Shown piece after piece: positions 32,772-42,324 of a stretch of 50,670 nt of DNA. This stretch comes from JALUZX01 sp964561605 (GTDB taxonomy: Bacteria > Planctomycetota > UBA1135 > JALUZX01), in assembly GCA_964561605.1 (NCBI GenBank), contig CAZLQD010000014.1:1-50670 (forward strand), written 5' to 3'. Under the pieces are notes generated by a model. That model saw only the letters and a list, made by a program, of their open reading frames with translations, was not told the DNA's origin and searched no databases. The position numbers and the translations under genes are program-made. Numbering within the stretch: the first letter of the stretch is position 1; each line of letters starts with the position of its first letter.

Positions 32772-34631
32772 TCAATCCTCCCGGGAGAGGGCCCGGGCGA
32801 GCCCCGAGAAGCGGAGCGTCCGCCTGGAGAGGGCGGCCTCGAAGATCTCCGGGGATCCGTAGATCACCACCTCCCTGCGGGCCCGGGTCACGGCCGTATA
32901 GACCAGCTCTCTGGCCAGGAGGGGCGAATCCTTCCCGGGAAGGACCAGGACGGCCCGGTCGAACTCGGAGCCCTGGCTCTTGTGGACCGTCATGGCGAAG
33001 ACCGTCTCGTGGCCGGGAAGCCTTGCGGGCGAGAGGAAACGGGCCGCTTCACCTTCCCCGCCGGGGAAGACGACCTTCAGTTCCCCCCCCCGGGCAAGGA
33101 CGAGTCCCACGTCGCCGTTGAAGAGCCTCTGGTCGTAATCGTTCACCAGGACCATGACGGGCCGCCCCCGGTAGTTCTCTCCACGGGCGGGGACCAGGCC
33201 CCGCCCCGCCAGGAAGGCCCGGATCCCTTCGTTCAGGGCCTCCACCCCCTCTCTCCCCTTCCTGTGGACCGCCAGGACCTGGGACCTCCCCAGGGCCGCC
33301 AGGGCCCGGATGGGATCCTCCCCGGCGGACAGGGCCCGCTGGACCTTCTCTTCCGACTCCCTCCCGGCGGCCCGGAAGAGATCCCCTCCGCTCCCGGGTT
33401 CCTCCAACCGGACCTCCCGGAGGTCCCGGTCCTCCAGGAGGGCCAGGGCGGCCGGGCCGTCACCCTCCCGGACGGCCGCCGCGAGCCTTCCAATCCCCGA
33501 AGTCTCCCCGAAGCGGAAGTTCCTCCGGAGGAGAACCACGCTGTCGGCGATCCCCGAAGGGCCAGGAGCCTCCTTCCCGGGAAGGTCCTCCCCGCCCAGG
33601 GCCCTCCAGGTCTCCCGGAATTCCCGGGAGAGCCCCCTCCCCCCGGCGGCGGCGCAGATGTCTCCCAGGATGGAGCCCGCCTCCACCGAGGCGAGCTGGT
33701 CCTTGTCCCCCAGGAGGACCAGCCTTGCAGCCGGCCGGACGGCCTCCACCAGGCGGGCCATCAAGGGAAGGTCCACCATGGAGGCCTCGTCCACCACAAC
33801 GAGGTCCGCTGGAAGAGGATTGGATACCCCGTGGCGAAATCTGGTCAGGCTCCCGGGAACCACACCCAGGGCGCGGTGGATCGTGGAGGCCTCGCGGGGA
33901 AGGATTTCCTTCACCTGCCCGGGACAATCCATCTCCTCCACGGCCCGGACCAGGGACTCCTTGATCCGGGCCGCCGCCTTCCCCGTGGGGGCAAGGACGA
34001 GGAGCCTGGGACGCCCCACCCCTGCGGCAAGGGCCTGCTCCACGAAGAGGGCCAGGACCCTGGTCACCACGGTGGTCTTCCCCGTCCCGGGGCCGCCCGA
34101 GATGACGGCAAACCGTTTCAGCATGGCGGTGATCCCCGCCAGCCTCTGGCCTCCCGGCCCGCCGGCCCCCTCGGGGGGGAGGAGCCTCTCCAGCCCCTCC
34201 AGGAGGACCTTCCCCCTGAGGTTCTTCGAAACCCCCCTGCTCCTCTCCAGGAGGGCGGCGGCCAGCCTCTCCTGGAGCTCGTAGTACCTGGCCAGGTAGA
34301 GGCGCCCCCCCTCCTCCAGGACCAGGGGCTTCCCTCCCCCGGGGCCGCCCACGAGGGGACTCTCCTCCAGGGCGGCCAGCAGGCCCTCCCCCCCGGCCAG
34401 GAGGGGACGCACCCACTCCACCCCCTCCAGGGGGAGGCTCCGCCCCTCTTCCTCCAGGGCGGCCAGGTCCAGGCAGACGTGTCCCAGTCCCACGACCCGA
34501 CTGGCCAGGGCCGCCAGGAGGAGGACCCTCTCGTCATCCTCTCCCCCCAGCCTCCCCAGGGCCTCCGCCAGGTGGACGTCCACGGGGGCCAGGGCCCCTT
34601 CCTTCACCAGTCTTCCCCAGGGAAGGCTCAC
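32772..34631 (-). CDS. recD: Exodeoxyribonuclease V subunit RecD (5'-3' helicase)
   Basis: The 619-residue product is close to E. coli RecD in length. The Walker A motif ISGGPGTGKTTVVTR lies near residue 175, VLAPTGKAAARIKESL (motif Ia) and VVVDEASMVDLPLMARL (Walker B) follow, then LLGDKDQLASVEAGSILGDI. Near the C-terminus come VFAMTVHKSQGSEFDRAVLVLP and ELVYTAVTRARREVVI. The GTG start overlaps the recB stop (GTGA), so it is translationally coupled as the last gene of recC-recB-recD. RecD is the fast 5'-3' motor of the RecBCD helicase-nuclease, which repairs double-strand breaks and degrades foreign linear DNA. Confidence 0.95.
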   Translation of the reverse strand: MSLPWGRLVKEGALAPVDVHLAEALGRLGGEDDERVLLLAALASRVVGLGHVCLDLAALEEEGRSLPLEGVEWVRPLLAGGEGLLAALEESPLVGGPGGGKPLVLEEGGRLYLARYYELQERLAAALLERSRGVSKNLRGKVLLEGLERLLPPEGAGGPGGQRLAGITAMLKRFAVISGGPGTGKTTVVTRVLALFVEQALAAGVGRPRLLVLAPTGKAAARIKESLVRAVEEMDCPGQVKEILPREASTIHRALGVVPGSLTRFRHGVSNPLPADLVVVDEASMVDLPLMARLVEAVRPAARLVLLGDKDQLASVEAGSILGDICAAAGGRGLSREFRETWRALGGEDLPGKEAPGPSGIADSVVLLRRNFRFGETSGIGRLAAAVREGDGPAALALLEDRDLREVRLEEPGSGGDLFRAAGRESEEKVQRALSAGEDPIRALAALGRSQVLAVHRKGREGVEALNEGIRAFLAGRGLVPARGENYRGRPVMVLVNDYDQRLFNGDVGLVLARGGELKVVFPGGEGEAARFLSPARLPGHETVFAMTVHKSQGSEFDRAVLVLPGKDSPLLARELVYTAVTRARREVVIYGSPEIFEAALSRRTLRFSGLARALSRED

Positions 34632-37600
34632 CGCATCCCTCCCTCCACCCCCAGGGCGTCCAGGAAGGCCTCCAGGGCATCCCTTGAAGGACGGTCCCGA
34701 AAGACCCCCCTCGGGCCGGCATCCCTCCCCCCCATCCCCCTGAGGAAGAGGTAGTAGACCCCGCCGAAGTGCTCCTCGAAATCATATCCTTCCACCCGTT
34801 TCCGCAGGTACAGGTGCAGGGCCGCCGTGTAGATGTGGTACTGGAGGAAGTAGTGGTGCTCCCCCATGGCCCGGACCAGCTTCTCCTCCCGGTAGTCCCC
34901 GGGAAGGGGCCCCAGGTGGTTCGTCTTGTAGTCCGCCAAGTACCACCGCCCCTCCCACTGGAAGGCCAGGTCCACGAACCCCCTCAGGAACCCCCGGAGA
35001 GGCCGGAACCCCAGGGCGGCGACCCTTTCGGGATAATCCCCGGGGAAAGGACCTCCCGCCGCCTCCAGGGCCGCGGCGAGGCGCGCCGCCGTGACCTTCT
35101 CCTCCCCCCGCCCGCAGGGGAAGAGGAACTCCATTTCGGTGAGCCGCTCTCGCGGGGAGATCTCCCGGAGGCGGGGACCACCCTCCTCCAGGGGGGTCTC
35201 CACCACCATCTCCAGGGCCGGTAGGACCTTCTCCTTCCACTCGGGCCCGAATCCATGCTCCACCAGGGCCTTCCCCACGATCTCCTCCCAGCCGGCCCGG
35301 TCCCGGAAGTCCATCCGTTCCAGGACGTGATGGAAGAAGTTTCCCGCTCCCGGCCCGGCGGGAAAATCCTGGAGGAGGATCCCTTCCTCGGGGGGACCCC
35401 AGGCGGGAAGCCCTTCCCGCTCCCCTTCGCCGGGTTCCGCCCCGGGTCTTTCCATTCCGGCCGGGAGAAGCCGGCCCTCTCCCGAGACGAGGCCGGAAAA
35501 ACTGGACACCCGCCGCGAAGCATCCAGGACACGCCGGAGAGGATTTCCCTCCAGGAGGGGAGGCTCCTTTCCTTCCTCACCGCAGGGAGGTCCCGCCTCC
35601 GCCCCGGGCAGGATCTCCACGACGACCCTTCCCTTGCTCCTTTCCGAAAACCGGGCCAGCTTTTCCGGGAGCCCGCCCCCCTCCAGGTCCTTCTCCTCCA
35701 CGCCGAGGAGGATCCCCGGCGAGGAGCGGTCCAGCCCCTTGACCCCGCCCAGGACCAGGGCCGCCAGGAACTTGGCCCGGGTCAGGGCGACGTAGAAGAG
35801 CCGCCTCGCCTCGGCCTCCCTCTCCTCGCCGGCCAACCTCTCGTTCTCCTCCAGGCCGGCCGAGCCCAGGTCCAGGAATCCCCGGAAGGGCTTCACCCTC
35901 TCGTGGAAGAAGGCCCTCCGGGGGCCGCCCCCGGGACCGGCCGGCTCGTCCCAGGTGAAGGGACACAGCACCAGGGGGAACTCCAGGCCCTTGCTCCTGT
36001 GGACGGTGATCACCTTCACCGCCGCTTCGTCCGTCTCCAGGCGGACCTGCTCCGCCTCGGAGCCCACTTCCCCCCGGAAACTCTTCTCCCGCCGCATGCG
36101 GCCCAGCCAGGAGAGCAACCCCGGCAAACCCAAGTGCCTCTCCCGGGCGGCCCGGTCCAGGAGTTCCCCCAGGTGTCTGAGGTTGGTGAGGCGGCGCTCG
36201 CCGGCCCTCTCCCCCAGGACCGATTGCAGGACGTCCCCCTGGGAGAGGATCTCCAGGTAGACCGCCAGGAAGCCCCTTTCCGCCGCCTCCCTCTTCCACC
36301 GGGCGAAGCGTTCCACCTCGGCCTCCCAGGCCTCCTGGTCCTCCCGGAGGCGGACCAGGTCGGAGGCTCTCCTTCCCAGGATGCCCGTGGCCAGGGCGGC
36401 CAGGACGGCCCGCCTTCTCGTGGGCTCCACAAGGGCCCGGAGCAGGCGTTCCACCTCTTCCGCTTCGGCGGAATCGAAGACGCTGGCCGTCCCGAGGAGG
36501 ACCGAGGGAAGGCCTACCCGGGCCAAGGCCCGGACCATCCGGGCGGCCTGCGAATTGGTCCGGACCAGGACGGCCGCGTCTCCCGGCCCGAGGGTCCGTT
36601 CCCCACCTTCCTCCACGACCCCGGGCCCCTTCCCCAGGAAAGAGGCGAGCCAGGCGGCCCCTTCCCGGGCGGCCGCCTCCACGGCCCGCTCCTTGGAAAG
36701 GGGTCGCCCTTCGGAGTTCATGCAAAGGAGGTAGAGGCCCGATGCGGCATTCCCTTCCAGGAAGAGCCTGTCCTCCCCGACCTGGGCCCGGGCCTCCCGG
36801 AAGGGAATCCAGTCGAACCCGAAGGGCTCCTCCCGCCCGCCGAAAAGTCCGTTCAAGGCCTCCACGAGGGAGGGGTCGGAGCGCCAGTTCCGGGAAAGCG
36901 TCTCCGGCTCCCCGCCCGCGTCCTCCCGGGCCGAACGGTAGGTGAACACGTCCCCGCCGCGGAAGGAGTAGATGGCCTGCTTGGGGTCCCCCACCAGGAA
37001 GAGGGGGGCTTTGGAAGAGGCGAAGACCTTCCGGAAAATAGCATACTGGATCGGATCGGTGTCCTGGAACTCGTCCACCAGGGCTGCCCGGAACCGCTCT
37101 CTCAACGCCGCCGCCAGTGCGTCCCCTCCGGGGCCCTCAAGAGCCCGGCGTACGAAGAGGAGAACGTCGGCGAAGGTGAAACCCTCCCTCAGGAGGAGGG
37201 CCGGGTCCCCGGGCCTGGATCGGATCCGTTCCACGAATTCCCTGAGGACCTCGAGCTGGTCCGGCGGGCGGAAGGGCAGGTCCGGGTCCTTGCAGGCTTC
37301 GAGAAACCGGTCCCAGGCCCGGAAGAAAGGGTGTTCCGGCGGAACGGATCCCTTCCCGGCGGCCCGGGCGATCCGGGAGGAGGAGAATTTCTCCGCCCAG
37401 GCGATCTTGTTCTTTCCCGGTTCCCGGAACAGCCGGAAATCCCCGCCCTTCTCCAGGTAGGCCTCCAGTTTCTCCACCCACCCGGGCACCCACCTGGCCT
37501 GGTAGAACTTCCCGCTCAACCCGCCTTCCAGGAAGATCCGGATGACCTCTTCCTTTCCCTCCTTCCAGGCCCGGCGGGCCTCTTCCAGGCGGGCCTCCAC

Positions 37601-38167
37601 CCTCTCCCAGGCCTCACGCCCCCTCCCGGAGACCTCTACCCCGGGTAGGGGCTCCAGGTCGGGCCGGTTCTGGACCTCCCTGGCCACGGGAAGGAGGGCC
37701 TCCGGACCGGGCGCCAGGTCCAGGATCTCTCCCTCTTCGTCGTGGAAGGTCTTTTCCACCCAGAAGTCCCTGGTCTTCTCGGTGATCCCCGAGGCCGCCT
37801 CCCCCGAGAGGGGGACGTCGAAGGGGATTCCGCTCTGGAAGGCCTCTTCCTGGAGCACCCTGTGGCAGAAACCGTGGATCGTCGTGACAGGGGCCCGGTC
37901 GAAGTCCCTAAGGGCCTTCTCCAATAGAGACCGGTCGGCACTCCCCTCCCGGAGGAGCTCCCGCAGGCCCTCCCGGATCCTGGACTTCAGTTCCGCCGTG
38001 GCGGCGTTGGTGAAGGTCACCACCAGGATCTTCTCCAGGGGGATCCTCTTCTCCAGGAGGAGCCGCTGGTGGAGCCTGACCAGGGTCCAGGTCTTCCCCG
38101 TCCCCGCGCCGGCCTCCACCAGCCGGACACCTTCCAAGGGGACCTTGTCCACCTGGAACTCACCCAT
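34628..38167 (-). CDS. recB: Exodeoxyribonuclease V subunit RecB (3'-5' helicase/nuclease)
   Basis: The 1179-residue product matches E. coli RecB (1180 aa) in length and layout. UvrD-type motifs are VEAGAGTGKTWTLVRL (Walker A), VVTFTNAATAELKSRIR, the VDEFQDTDPIQYAIF Walker B region, LVGDPKQAIYSFRGGD, VITVHRSKGLEFPLVL and RLFYVALTRAK. The C-terminal nuclease domain has GFVDLAFQWEGRWYLADYKTNHLG, with the Asp and DYK residues needed for cutting. So both activities appear intact. It overlaps recC by 8 nt and recD by 4 nt. Confidence 0.97.
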   Translation of the reverse strand: MGEFQVDKVPLEGVRLVEAGAGTGKTWTLVRLHQRLLLEKRIPLEKILVVTFTNAATAELKSRIREGLRELLREGSADRSLLEKALRDFDRAPVTTIHGFCHRVLQEEAFQSGIPFDVPLSGEAASGITEKTRDFWVEKTFHDEEGEILDLAPGPEALLPVAREVQNRPDLEPLPGVEVSGRGREAWERVEARLEEARRAWKEGKEEVIRIFLEGGLSGKFYQARWVPGWVEKLEAYLEKGGDFRLFREPGKNKIAWAEKFSSSRIARAAGKGSVPPEHPFFRAWDRFLEACKDPDLPFRPPDQLEVLREFVERIRSRPGDPALLLREGFTFADVLLFVRRALEGPGGDALAAALRERFRAALVDEFQDTDPIQYAIFRKVFASSKAPLFLVGDPKQAIYSFRGGDVFTYRSAREDAGGEPETLSRNWRSDPSLVEALNGLFGGREEPFGFDWIPFREARAQVGEDRLFLEGNAASGLYLLCMNSEGRPLSKERAVEAAAREGAAWLASFLGKGPGVVEEGGERTLGPGDAAVLVRTNSQAARMVRALARVGLPSVLLGTASVFDSAEAEEVERLLRALVEPTRRRAVLAALATGILGRRASDLVRLREDQEAWEAEVERFARWKREAAERGFLAVYLEILSQGDVLQSVLGERAGERRLTNLRHLGELLDRAARERHLGLPGLLSWLGRMRREKSFRGEVGSEAEQVRLETDEAAVKVITVHRSKGLEFPLVLCPFTWDEPAGPGGGPRRAFFHERVKPFRGFLDLGSAGLEENERLAGEEREAEARRLFYVALTRAKFLAALVLGGVKGLDRSSPGILLGVEEKDLEGGGLPEKLARFSERSKGRVVVEILPGAEAGPPCGEEGKEPPLLEGNPLRRVLDASRRVSSFSGLVSGEGRLLPAGMERPGAEPGEGEREGLPAWGPPEEGILLQDFPAGPGAGNFFHHVLERMDFRDRAGWEEIVGKALVEHGFGPEWKEKVLPALEMVVETPLEEGGPRLREISPRERLTEMEFLFPCGRGEEKVTAARLAAALEAAGGPFPGDYPERVAALGFRPLRGFLRGFVDLAFQWEGRWYLADYKTNHLGPLPGDYREEKLVRAMGEHHYFLQYHIYTAALHLYLRKRVEGYDFEEHFGGVYYLFLRGMGGRDAGPRGVFRDRPSRDALEAFLDALGVEGGMR

Positions 38168-41100
38168 TTCCGCCCCCCTTTCCGGCTGCCCGGAAGAAGG
38201 GCCCCAGGATCCGCCGGGCCAGCTCCTCGAAGGAGGGGCCCGGGTCCCCAGGGAAATGACGGAACTCCGGATCCAGTGGGAAGGTGTCTTCGTAGAGAAG
38301 GCGGATCTCCGGGAGACGGCCCAGATCTCCGTCGCCGGCGAAATCCTTCCTCAGCCCCCTCAGGATCTCCTCCCTTCCCTTCTTTCCCTTTTCCGTCTCC
38401 TCCAGGTAGGAAGCGGCCTGGTCGGGAAAGAAGAGAAGAGGAACCCGCCTTCCCAGGCGGTAGAGCTCCACCAGCCCCTCCAGCTCCTTCCGCGGGTCCT
38501 CCGGGCCCGAGAGGACCACCTCCAGGAACCTCTCCTTCCTCTTCCGGTCCCGGGCCAGGACCCGGGTGACCGGCTCAACCCCCTCCACGCCGGCGGCGAG
38601 GAAGAAGAGGTGGCGGATCCAGGCCTCCACCTTCCGCTTTCCCGAATCCTTCCCGAGCCATCCCAGGACCTGTCCCCGGGGGAAAAGATTTCCGACCTTG
38701 CCTACGACCATCCCCTGGGCGAGGGGCACCTGGCCCAGGAAGGGTTCCCTTCCTTCCCCGCCCCGGGCCTCCAGGAGCTTCTCCAGGAAGGACCGGGCCC
38801 TCCCGGCGATCCTCTCGAAGACCCGCCGTCCCCCCTCTCCCGGAGGAATCCTTCCGGCTCCCCGGAAGAAGGCCAGAGCCCGGGAGGGCGCAATCCCCTC
38901 CAGGCCCAGGCGGACCAGGTCCTCCCCCAGGAAGAACTCCTCCAGGGCGCTGAAGTCCAGGGGCTCCCGGTCCTCCAGCTCTCGAGCCCTCTCCTCCAGG
39001 TAGAGGCCCAGGGCCGTCCGGAAGAAGAAGCGGGCCGGGGACTTGAAGAAAGCCACCAGGTCTTCCAGGGAGACCTGTTCCTCCTCCTCTTCCCCCTCCA
39101 GGACTCCATCCAGGAAGGGCGGCCTCTCCCTCCTGGGCCCCGACACCAGGACCGCCGCCTCGAGCCAGGGGCCGCGGAATCCCCGGAGCTTCGTTCCCGC
39201 CTGGAAATACCTGGGAGAGAAAGGCTGGAGAGGATGGTCCTTCACCAAGGCCCGCCCCGCCCCGGGGCACATCTCCTCCACCACGTCCAGGAGTTCGTTC
39301 ACCACCACCGAGGGGGGAAGGAGGCTTCCTTCCCGCTCGCTCCTTCCCGCCCAGAAGACCAGGAGCCTCTCCCTGGCCGCCCCGAGGGTCTCCAGGAAGA
39401 GGGATCGATCGTCCTCCCTGAGAGAGCGGTCCCCGGGCCTGGGATCCCGGGAGATCTTGTCGAAAGGAGGATGGGTTTCGGCACGGGGGAAAGCCCCGTC
39501 CTCCATACCGAGGAGGCAGACCACCCGGAAGGGGAGGCTCCGCATGGGGAGGAGAGAGGCGAAGTGCACACCCCCGGCCAGGAAGGAGTGGCGCCGCCGC
39601 ACCTCTCCCAGGCGGAAGGCCAGGGCCTCGCGGAAGACCTGGAAATCCACCTTCTCCTCCAGGCCCGCCGCCCGGCACTCCTCCTCCAGGGAGGCGAAGA
39701 GTGCCCGAAGAGAGGAGGAGTCGGCGGCCGTCCCCGGATCGCCTGGGGCGAAGAACCGGTCCACCAGGTCGGCCGAGAAGGAGGCCCACTCCCGGGGCGG
39801 CCTTGGTTCCGAGAGGGCCGTCCTGGCCCGGCGGATCTCGGTGAAGAAGGAGCAGAGTCCTCCCAGGACCGAGGCGGCCGAGCCCTCTACGTCGTCGTAG
39901 GGAAGGATTCCGCCGAAGAGGGTACGGCCCCCTCCTGGGAAGGCGTAGCCCAGGAGGAGCCTGTCCAGTCCCCAGCGCCACGAGTTCTCCTGGAAGGAGG
40001 GGAGGCCCTCTTCCGACCTGTGCTCCCCGTCGACACCCCAGCGGATTCCCGATTCCCCGATCCAGGCCCGGGCCCGCTCCAGGTCCTCCGGTCCGAGGCC
40101 GAAGCGTTCCGCCAGGGGAGGAAACTCCAGCAGGTCCGCCGCCTGGGAGGCCGTGAGCCGGCCCTGGAGAACCTCCAGGAGCCGGAGAAAGGTCTCGGCC
40201 AGGGGGCTCTCACCACGGAAGGTCCTCTCGGCCAGGTGGAAGGGGATGGAACCCGGCCGGCCGGATTCTCCGCCGAAGACGGCCTCCACCAGGGAGGCGT
40301 AGGCCTCCAGGTCGGGGCACAGAACGGCCACGTCCCCAGGCTCCAGGGATGGATCCTCCTCGAAGAGGGCCAGGAGTCTCTCCCTGAGGACCTCCACCTC
40401 CCTCAGGCGGCCCGCGGAAAAATGGAATTCCAGGGAAGGATCGACTCCATCCGTCCTGGAGGGCGGGCCGTTCCGGAAGAGATCGGCCAGGAGGACGCCC
40501 AGGAGGCCCTCCCTGCCGGGGGGATCGAAGACCTTCTCCACCCGCCCTTCCTCCAAGGCGCCTTCCCGCCGGAGGACCCGGAGGAAGTCCCTGGAGACGG
40601 AGGCCATCGTTTCCATGAGGGGATGGCCCGGTCCCCCCGAGGGCCCGCCTTCCACCCCGCCCTCCCGGAGGACCTCCTCCAGGAGGGCGGGGGAGGGCAG
40701 GGGGAGGTAGAGGCGGACCTCCAACAGGCCGGAAAGGGCCTGGAAGAGACGGACGAAGAGGGGAGGGAGAGTGCCCGTCCCGAAGAGGGAGACCCTGGAC
40801 GGAAGGCCCTCCGGAAGGGGCCCCCTCCAGGCGGCCAGCTTCTCCAGGAAGGATTGCATCCGCCTGGCGGGATGCTCCTTCCCCAGGCGCTCCAGGAGGG
40901 AACGCCAGAGTCCGGCCTGCCAGTCGTCCTCACCATCCCCCTCTTCCCAGGAGAAGAGGAGGTCCGGCCGGTAGACCATGTACTGGTCGAAGGTATGGGC
41001 CAGGCGGCGGGCCAACTGGAAGCGTTTGAGCCCCCGCGAATCCCCCGCCAGGTAGGAAGCGGTCTCGCCGGGGGCATCCTCCCCCAGGAGCCCGAAGAGG

Positions 41101-41378
41101 GACCAGGCCATGGACTCCCTGGACCAGGCCTTCCCCTCCGGGTCGGGTGCTCCCAGGACGGCCTCCACGGCCCCGTCGAGAAAATTGCGGGGAAAAGGAA
41201 AGGATGGATTGGCCCAGATCCCGAAACGCTCGGCAAGCTCCCTGGCGATCCACTTCTCCATACCGGGGGTGGGCACGACGATCACCTCGGGATCGAAGGG
41301 TCCCCCGGCGGGCCGCTCCAGGTTTTCGGCCAGCCTTTCCAGGAGCCTCTCCAGCCTGTTGCCCGTGACGATCTCCAA
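38160..41378 (-). CDS. recC: Exodeoxyribonuclease V subunit RecC
   Basis: The 1072-residue product starts at a TTG (41378) with GGAG upstream and is slightly shorter than E. coli RecC (1122 aa). It has the inactive-helicase pattern of RecC: an N-terminal IVTGNRLERLLERLAENL, the FLLRLLEVLQGRLTASQ region, a central WVYRP-like VYRPDLLFSWEEGD, and a C-terminal half with a degenerate nuclease-like region. RecC holds RecB and RecD together and reads Chi. The operon order recC-recB-recD with overlaps supports the call. A 1678-codon antisense reading frame over this gene is a GC-rich shadow. Confidence 0.93.
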   Translation of the reverse strand: MEIVTGNRLERLLERLAENLERPAGGPFDPEVIVVPTPGMEKWIARELAERFGIWANPSFPFPRNFLDGAVEAVLGAPDPEGKAWSRESMAWSLFGLLGEDAPGETASYLAGDSRGLKRFQLARRLAHTFDQYMVYRPDLLFSWEEGDGEDDWQAGLWRSLLERLGKEHPARRMQSFLEKLAAWRGPLPEGLPSRVSLFGTGTLPPLFVRLFQALSGLLEVRLYLPLPSPALLEEVLREGGVEGGPSGGPGHPLMETMASVSRDFLRVLRREGALEEGRVEKVFDPPGREGLLGVLLADLFRNGPPSRTDGVDPSLEFHFSAGRLREVEVLRERLLALFEEDPSLEPGDVAVLCPDLEAYASLVEAVFGGESGRPGSIPFHLAERTFRGESPLAETFLRLLEVLQGRLTASQAADLLEFPPLAERFGLGPEDLERARAWIGESGIRWGVDGEHRSEEGLPSFQENSWRWGLDRLLLGYAFPGGGRTLFGGILPYDDVEGSAASVLGGLCSFFTEIRRARTALSEPRPPREWASFSADLVDRFFAPGDPGTAADSSSLRALFASLEEECRAAGLEEKVDFQVFREALAFRLGEVRRRHSFLAGGVHFASLLPMRSLPFRVVCLLGMEDGAFPRAETHPPFDKISRDPRPGDRSLREDDRSLFLETLGAARERLLVFWAGRSEREGSLLPPSVVVNELLDVVEEMCPGAGRALVKDHPLQPFSPRYFQAGTKLRGFRGPWLEAAVLVSGPRRERPPFLDGVLEGEEEEEQVSLEDLVAFFKSPARFFFRTALGLYLEERARELEDREPLDFSALEEFFLGEDLVRLGLEGIAPSRALAFFRGAGRIPPGEGGRRVFERIAGRARSFLEKLLEARGGEGREPFLGQVPLAQGMVVGKVGNLFPRGQVLGWLGKDSGKRKVEAWIRHLFFLAAGVEGVEPVTRVLARDRKRKERFLEVVLSGPEDPRKELEGLVELYRLGRRVPLLFFPDQAASYLEETEKGKKGREEILRGLRKDFAGDGDLGRLPEIRLLYEDTFPLDPEFRHFPGDPGPSFEELARRILGPFFRAAGKGGGNG

Positions 41379-41429
41379 GGCGCTCCAGCCTTTCCATTCC
41401 TCCGGAACCCGCCCCCTTTCCGCCGGTCC

Positions 41430-41449
41430 GGGGAGAGCTCATTCTCCCC
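41430..41449 (-). terminator. Short hairpin downstream of the C26 amidohydrolase gene
   Basis: GGGGAGA (41430-41436) and TCTCCCC (41443-41449) form a 7-bp stem with a GCTCAT loop, 28 bp beyond the stop of the gene at 41478 on the minus strand. It lacks a T-tract, so it may only stabilise the 3' end. Confidence 0.25.
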
Positions 41450-41477
41450 TCCCGGGAGAGGATCCGCACCCAAGAAC

Positions 41478-42266
41478 TCACCGAGCCGCAGCCCGGACCA
41501 GGGAGGAGAAGATCTCCTTCCGCACCGGATCTTTCATCTGCTCGGGATGGAACTGGAGGAAAAGCCCGAAGCCGCCATCCACCCTCTCCATGGCCTCCAC
41601 CACTCCGTCGGCGCTCCTGGCGATCACTCTCAGACCGCGGCCCACCCTCTCCACGGCCTGGTGGTGGTGGGAGTAGACCTTCACCACCCTCCTGCCGAGA
41701 ATCCTCGCCAGAAGGCTCCCCGCCTCGATCCGGATCTCGTGCCAGGTTCCCCTCTTGCCCGCCCTGTGGGCCACCTTGGTTCCCACCTCCTTGGGTATGT
41801 CCTGGATCAGCGTTCCCCCGAGGACCACGTTGGTGAACTGGGCTCCAAGGCAGATTCCCAGGAGGGGCTTTCGGCTCTTCCACCACAGGGGAATCAAGGA
41901 CCTTTCGAAAAGGAACCGCTCCCTGGGCATGACCCGGACCGTCTCGTCGGGCTTTTCGCCGTAGGCCGCAGGAGGAATGTCGCCCCCCCCCACCAGGACC
42001 AGCCCATCCAGGACCTTAACGTAACGCTCCAGGCAGGCCCGGTCCGACAGGGCGGGAAGCACCACCGGCACCCCCCCGGCCCGGGCCACGGCCTGGACGT
42101 ACCGGTAGTTCACAAGCACGTAGGCCTGGGAGGAGCCCTTCTTCGGAGGCCTGTACACACTGGTGATCCCGATCAAAGGCCTCTTGGAAGGAGCACTCCG
42201 CCGGGAAAGGGCCGGGACCAGAAAAAGAGGAAGAAAGACCGCCAAAGAGAAGATAGAGCGTTTCAT
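41478..42266 (-). CDS. Gamma-glutamyl-gamma-aminobutyrate hydrolase-like (peptidase C26), exported
   Basis: A 262-residue class I glutamine-amidotransferase-like protein. The C26 signature is visible: IGITSVYRP near residue 32, the GGGDIPPAAYGE segment near 94, the nucleophile Cys139 in LLGICLGAQFTN, SHHHQAV near 200, and the His240/Glu242 pair in QFHPEQ. Family members hydrolyse gamma-glutamyl amides. Unlike cytoplasmic PuuD, this protein begins MKRSIFSLAVFLPLFLVPALS, a signal peptide, so it should act outside the cytoplasm. It lies 99 bp upstream of recC on the same strand. Confidence 0.85.
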   Translation of the reverse strand: MKRSIFSLAVFLPLFLVPALSRRSAPSKRPLIGITSVYRPPKKGSSQAYVLVNYRYVQAVARAGGVPVVLPALSDRACLERYVKVLDGLVLVGGGDIPPAAYGEKPDETVRVMPRERFLFERSLIPLWWKSRKPLLGICLGAQFTNVVLGGTLIQDIPKEVGTKVAHRAGKRGTWHEIRIEAGSLLARILGRRVVKVYSHHHQAVERVGRGLRVIARSADGVVEAMERVDGGFGLFLQFHPEQMKDPVRKEIFSSLVRAAAR

Positions 42267-42324
42267 AGCCCCAGGATCTTAACCTCCCAGACCGCAGCTT
42301 TCCCGCCTCCCCACCCAGGAAGAG

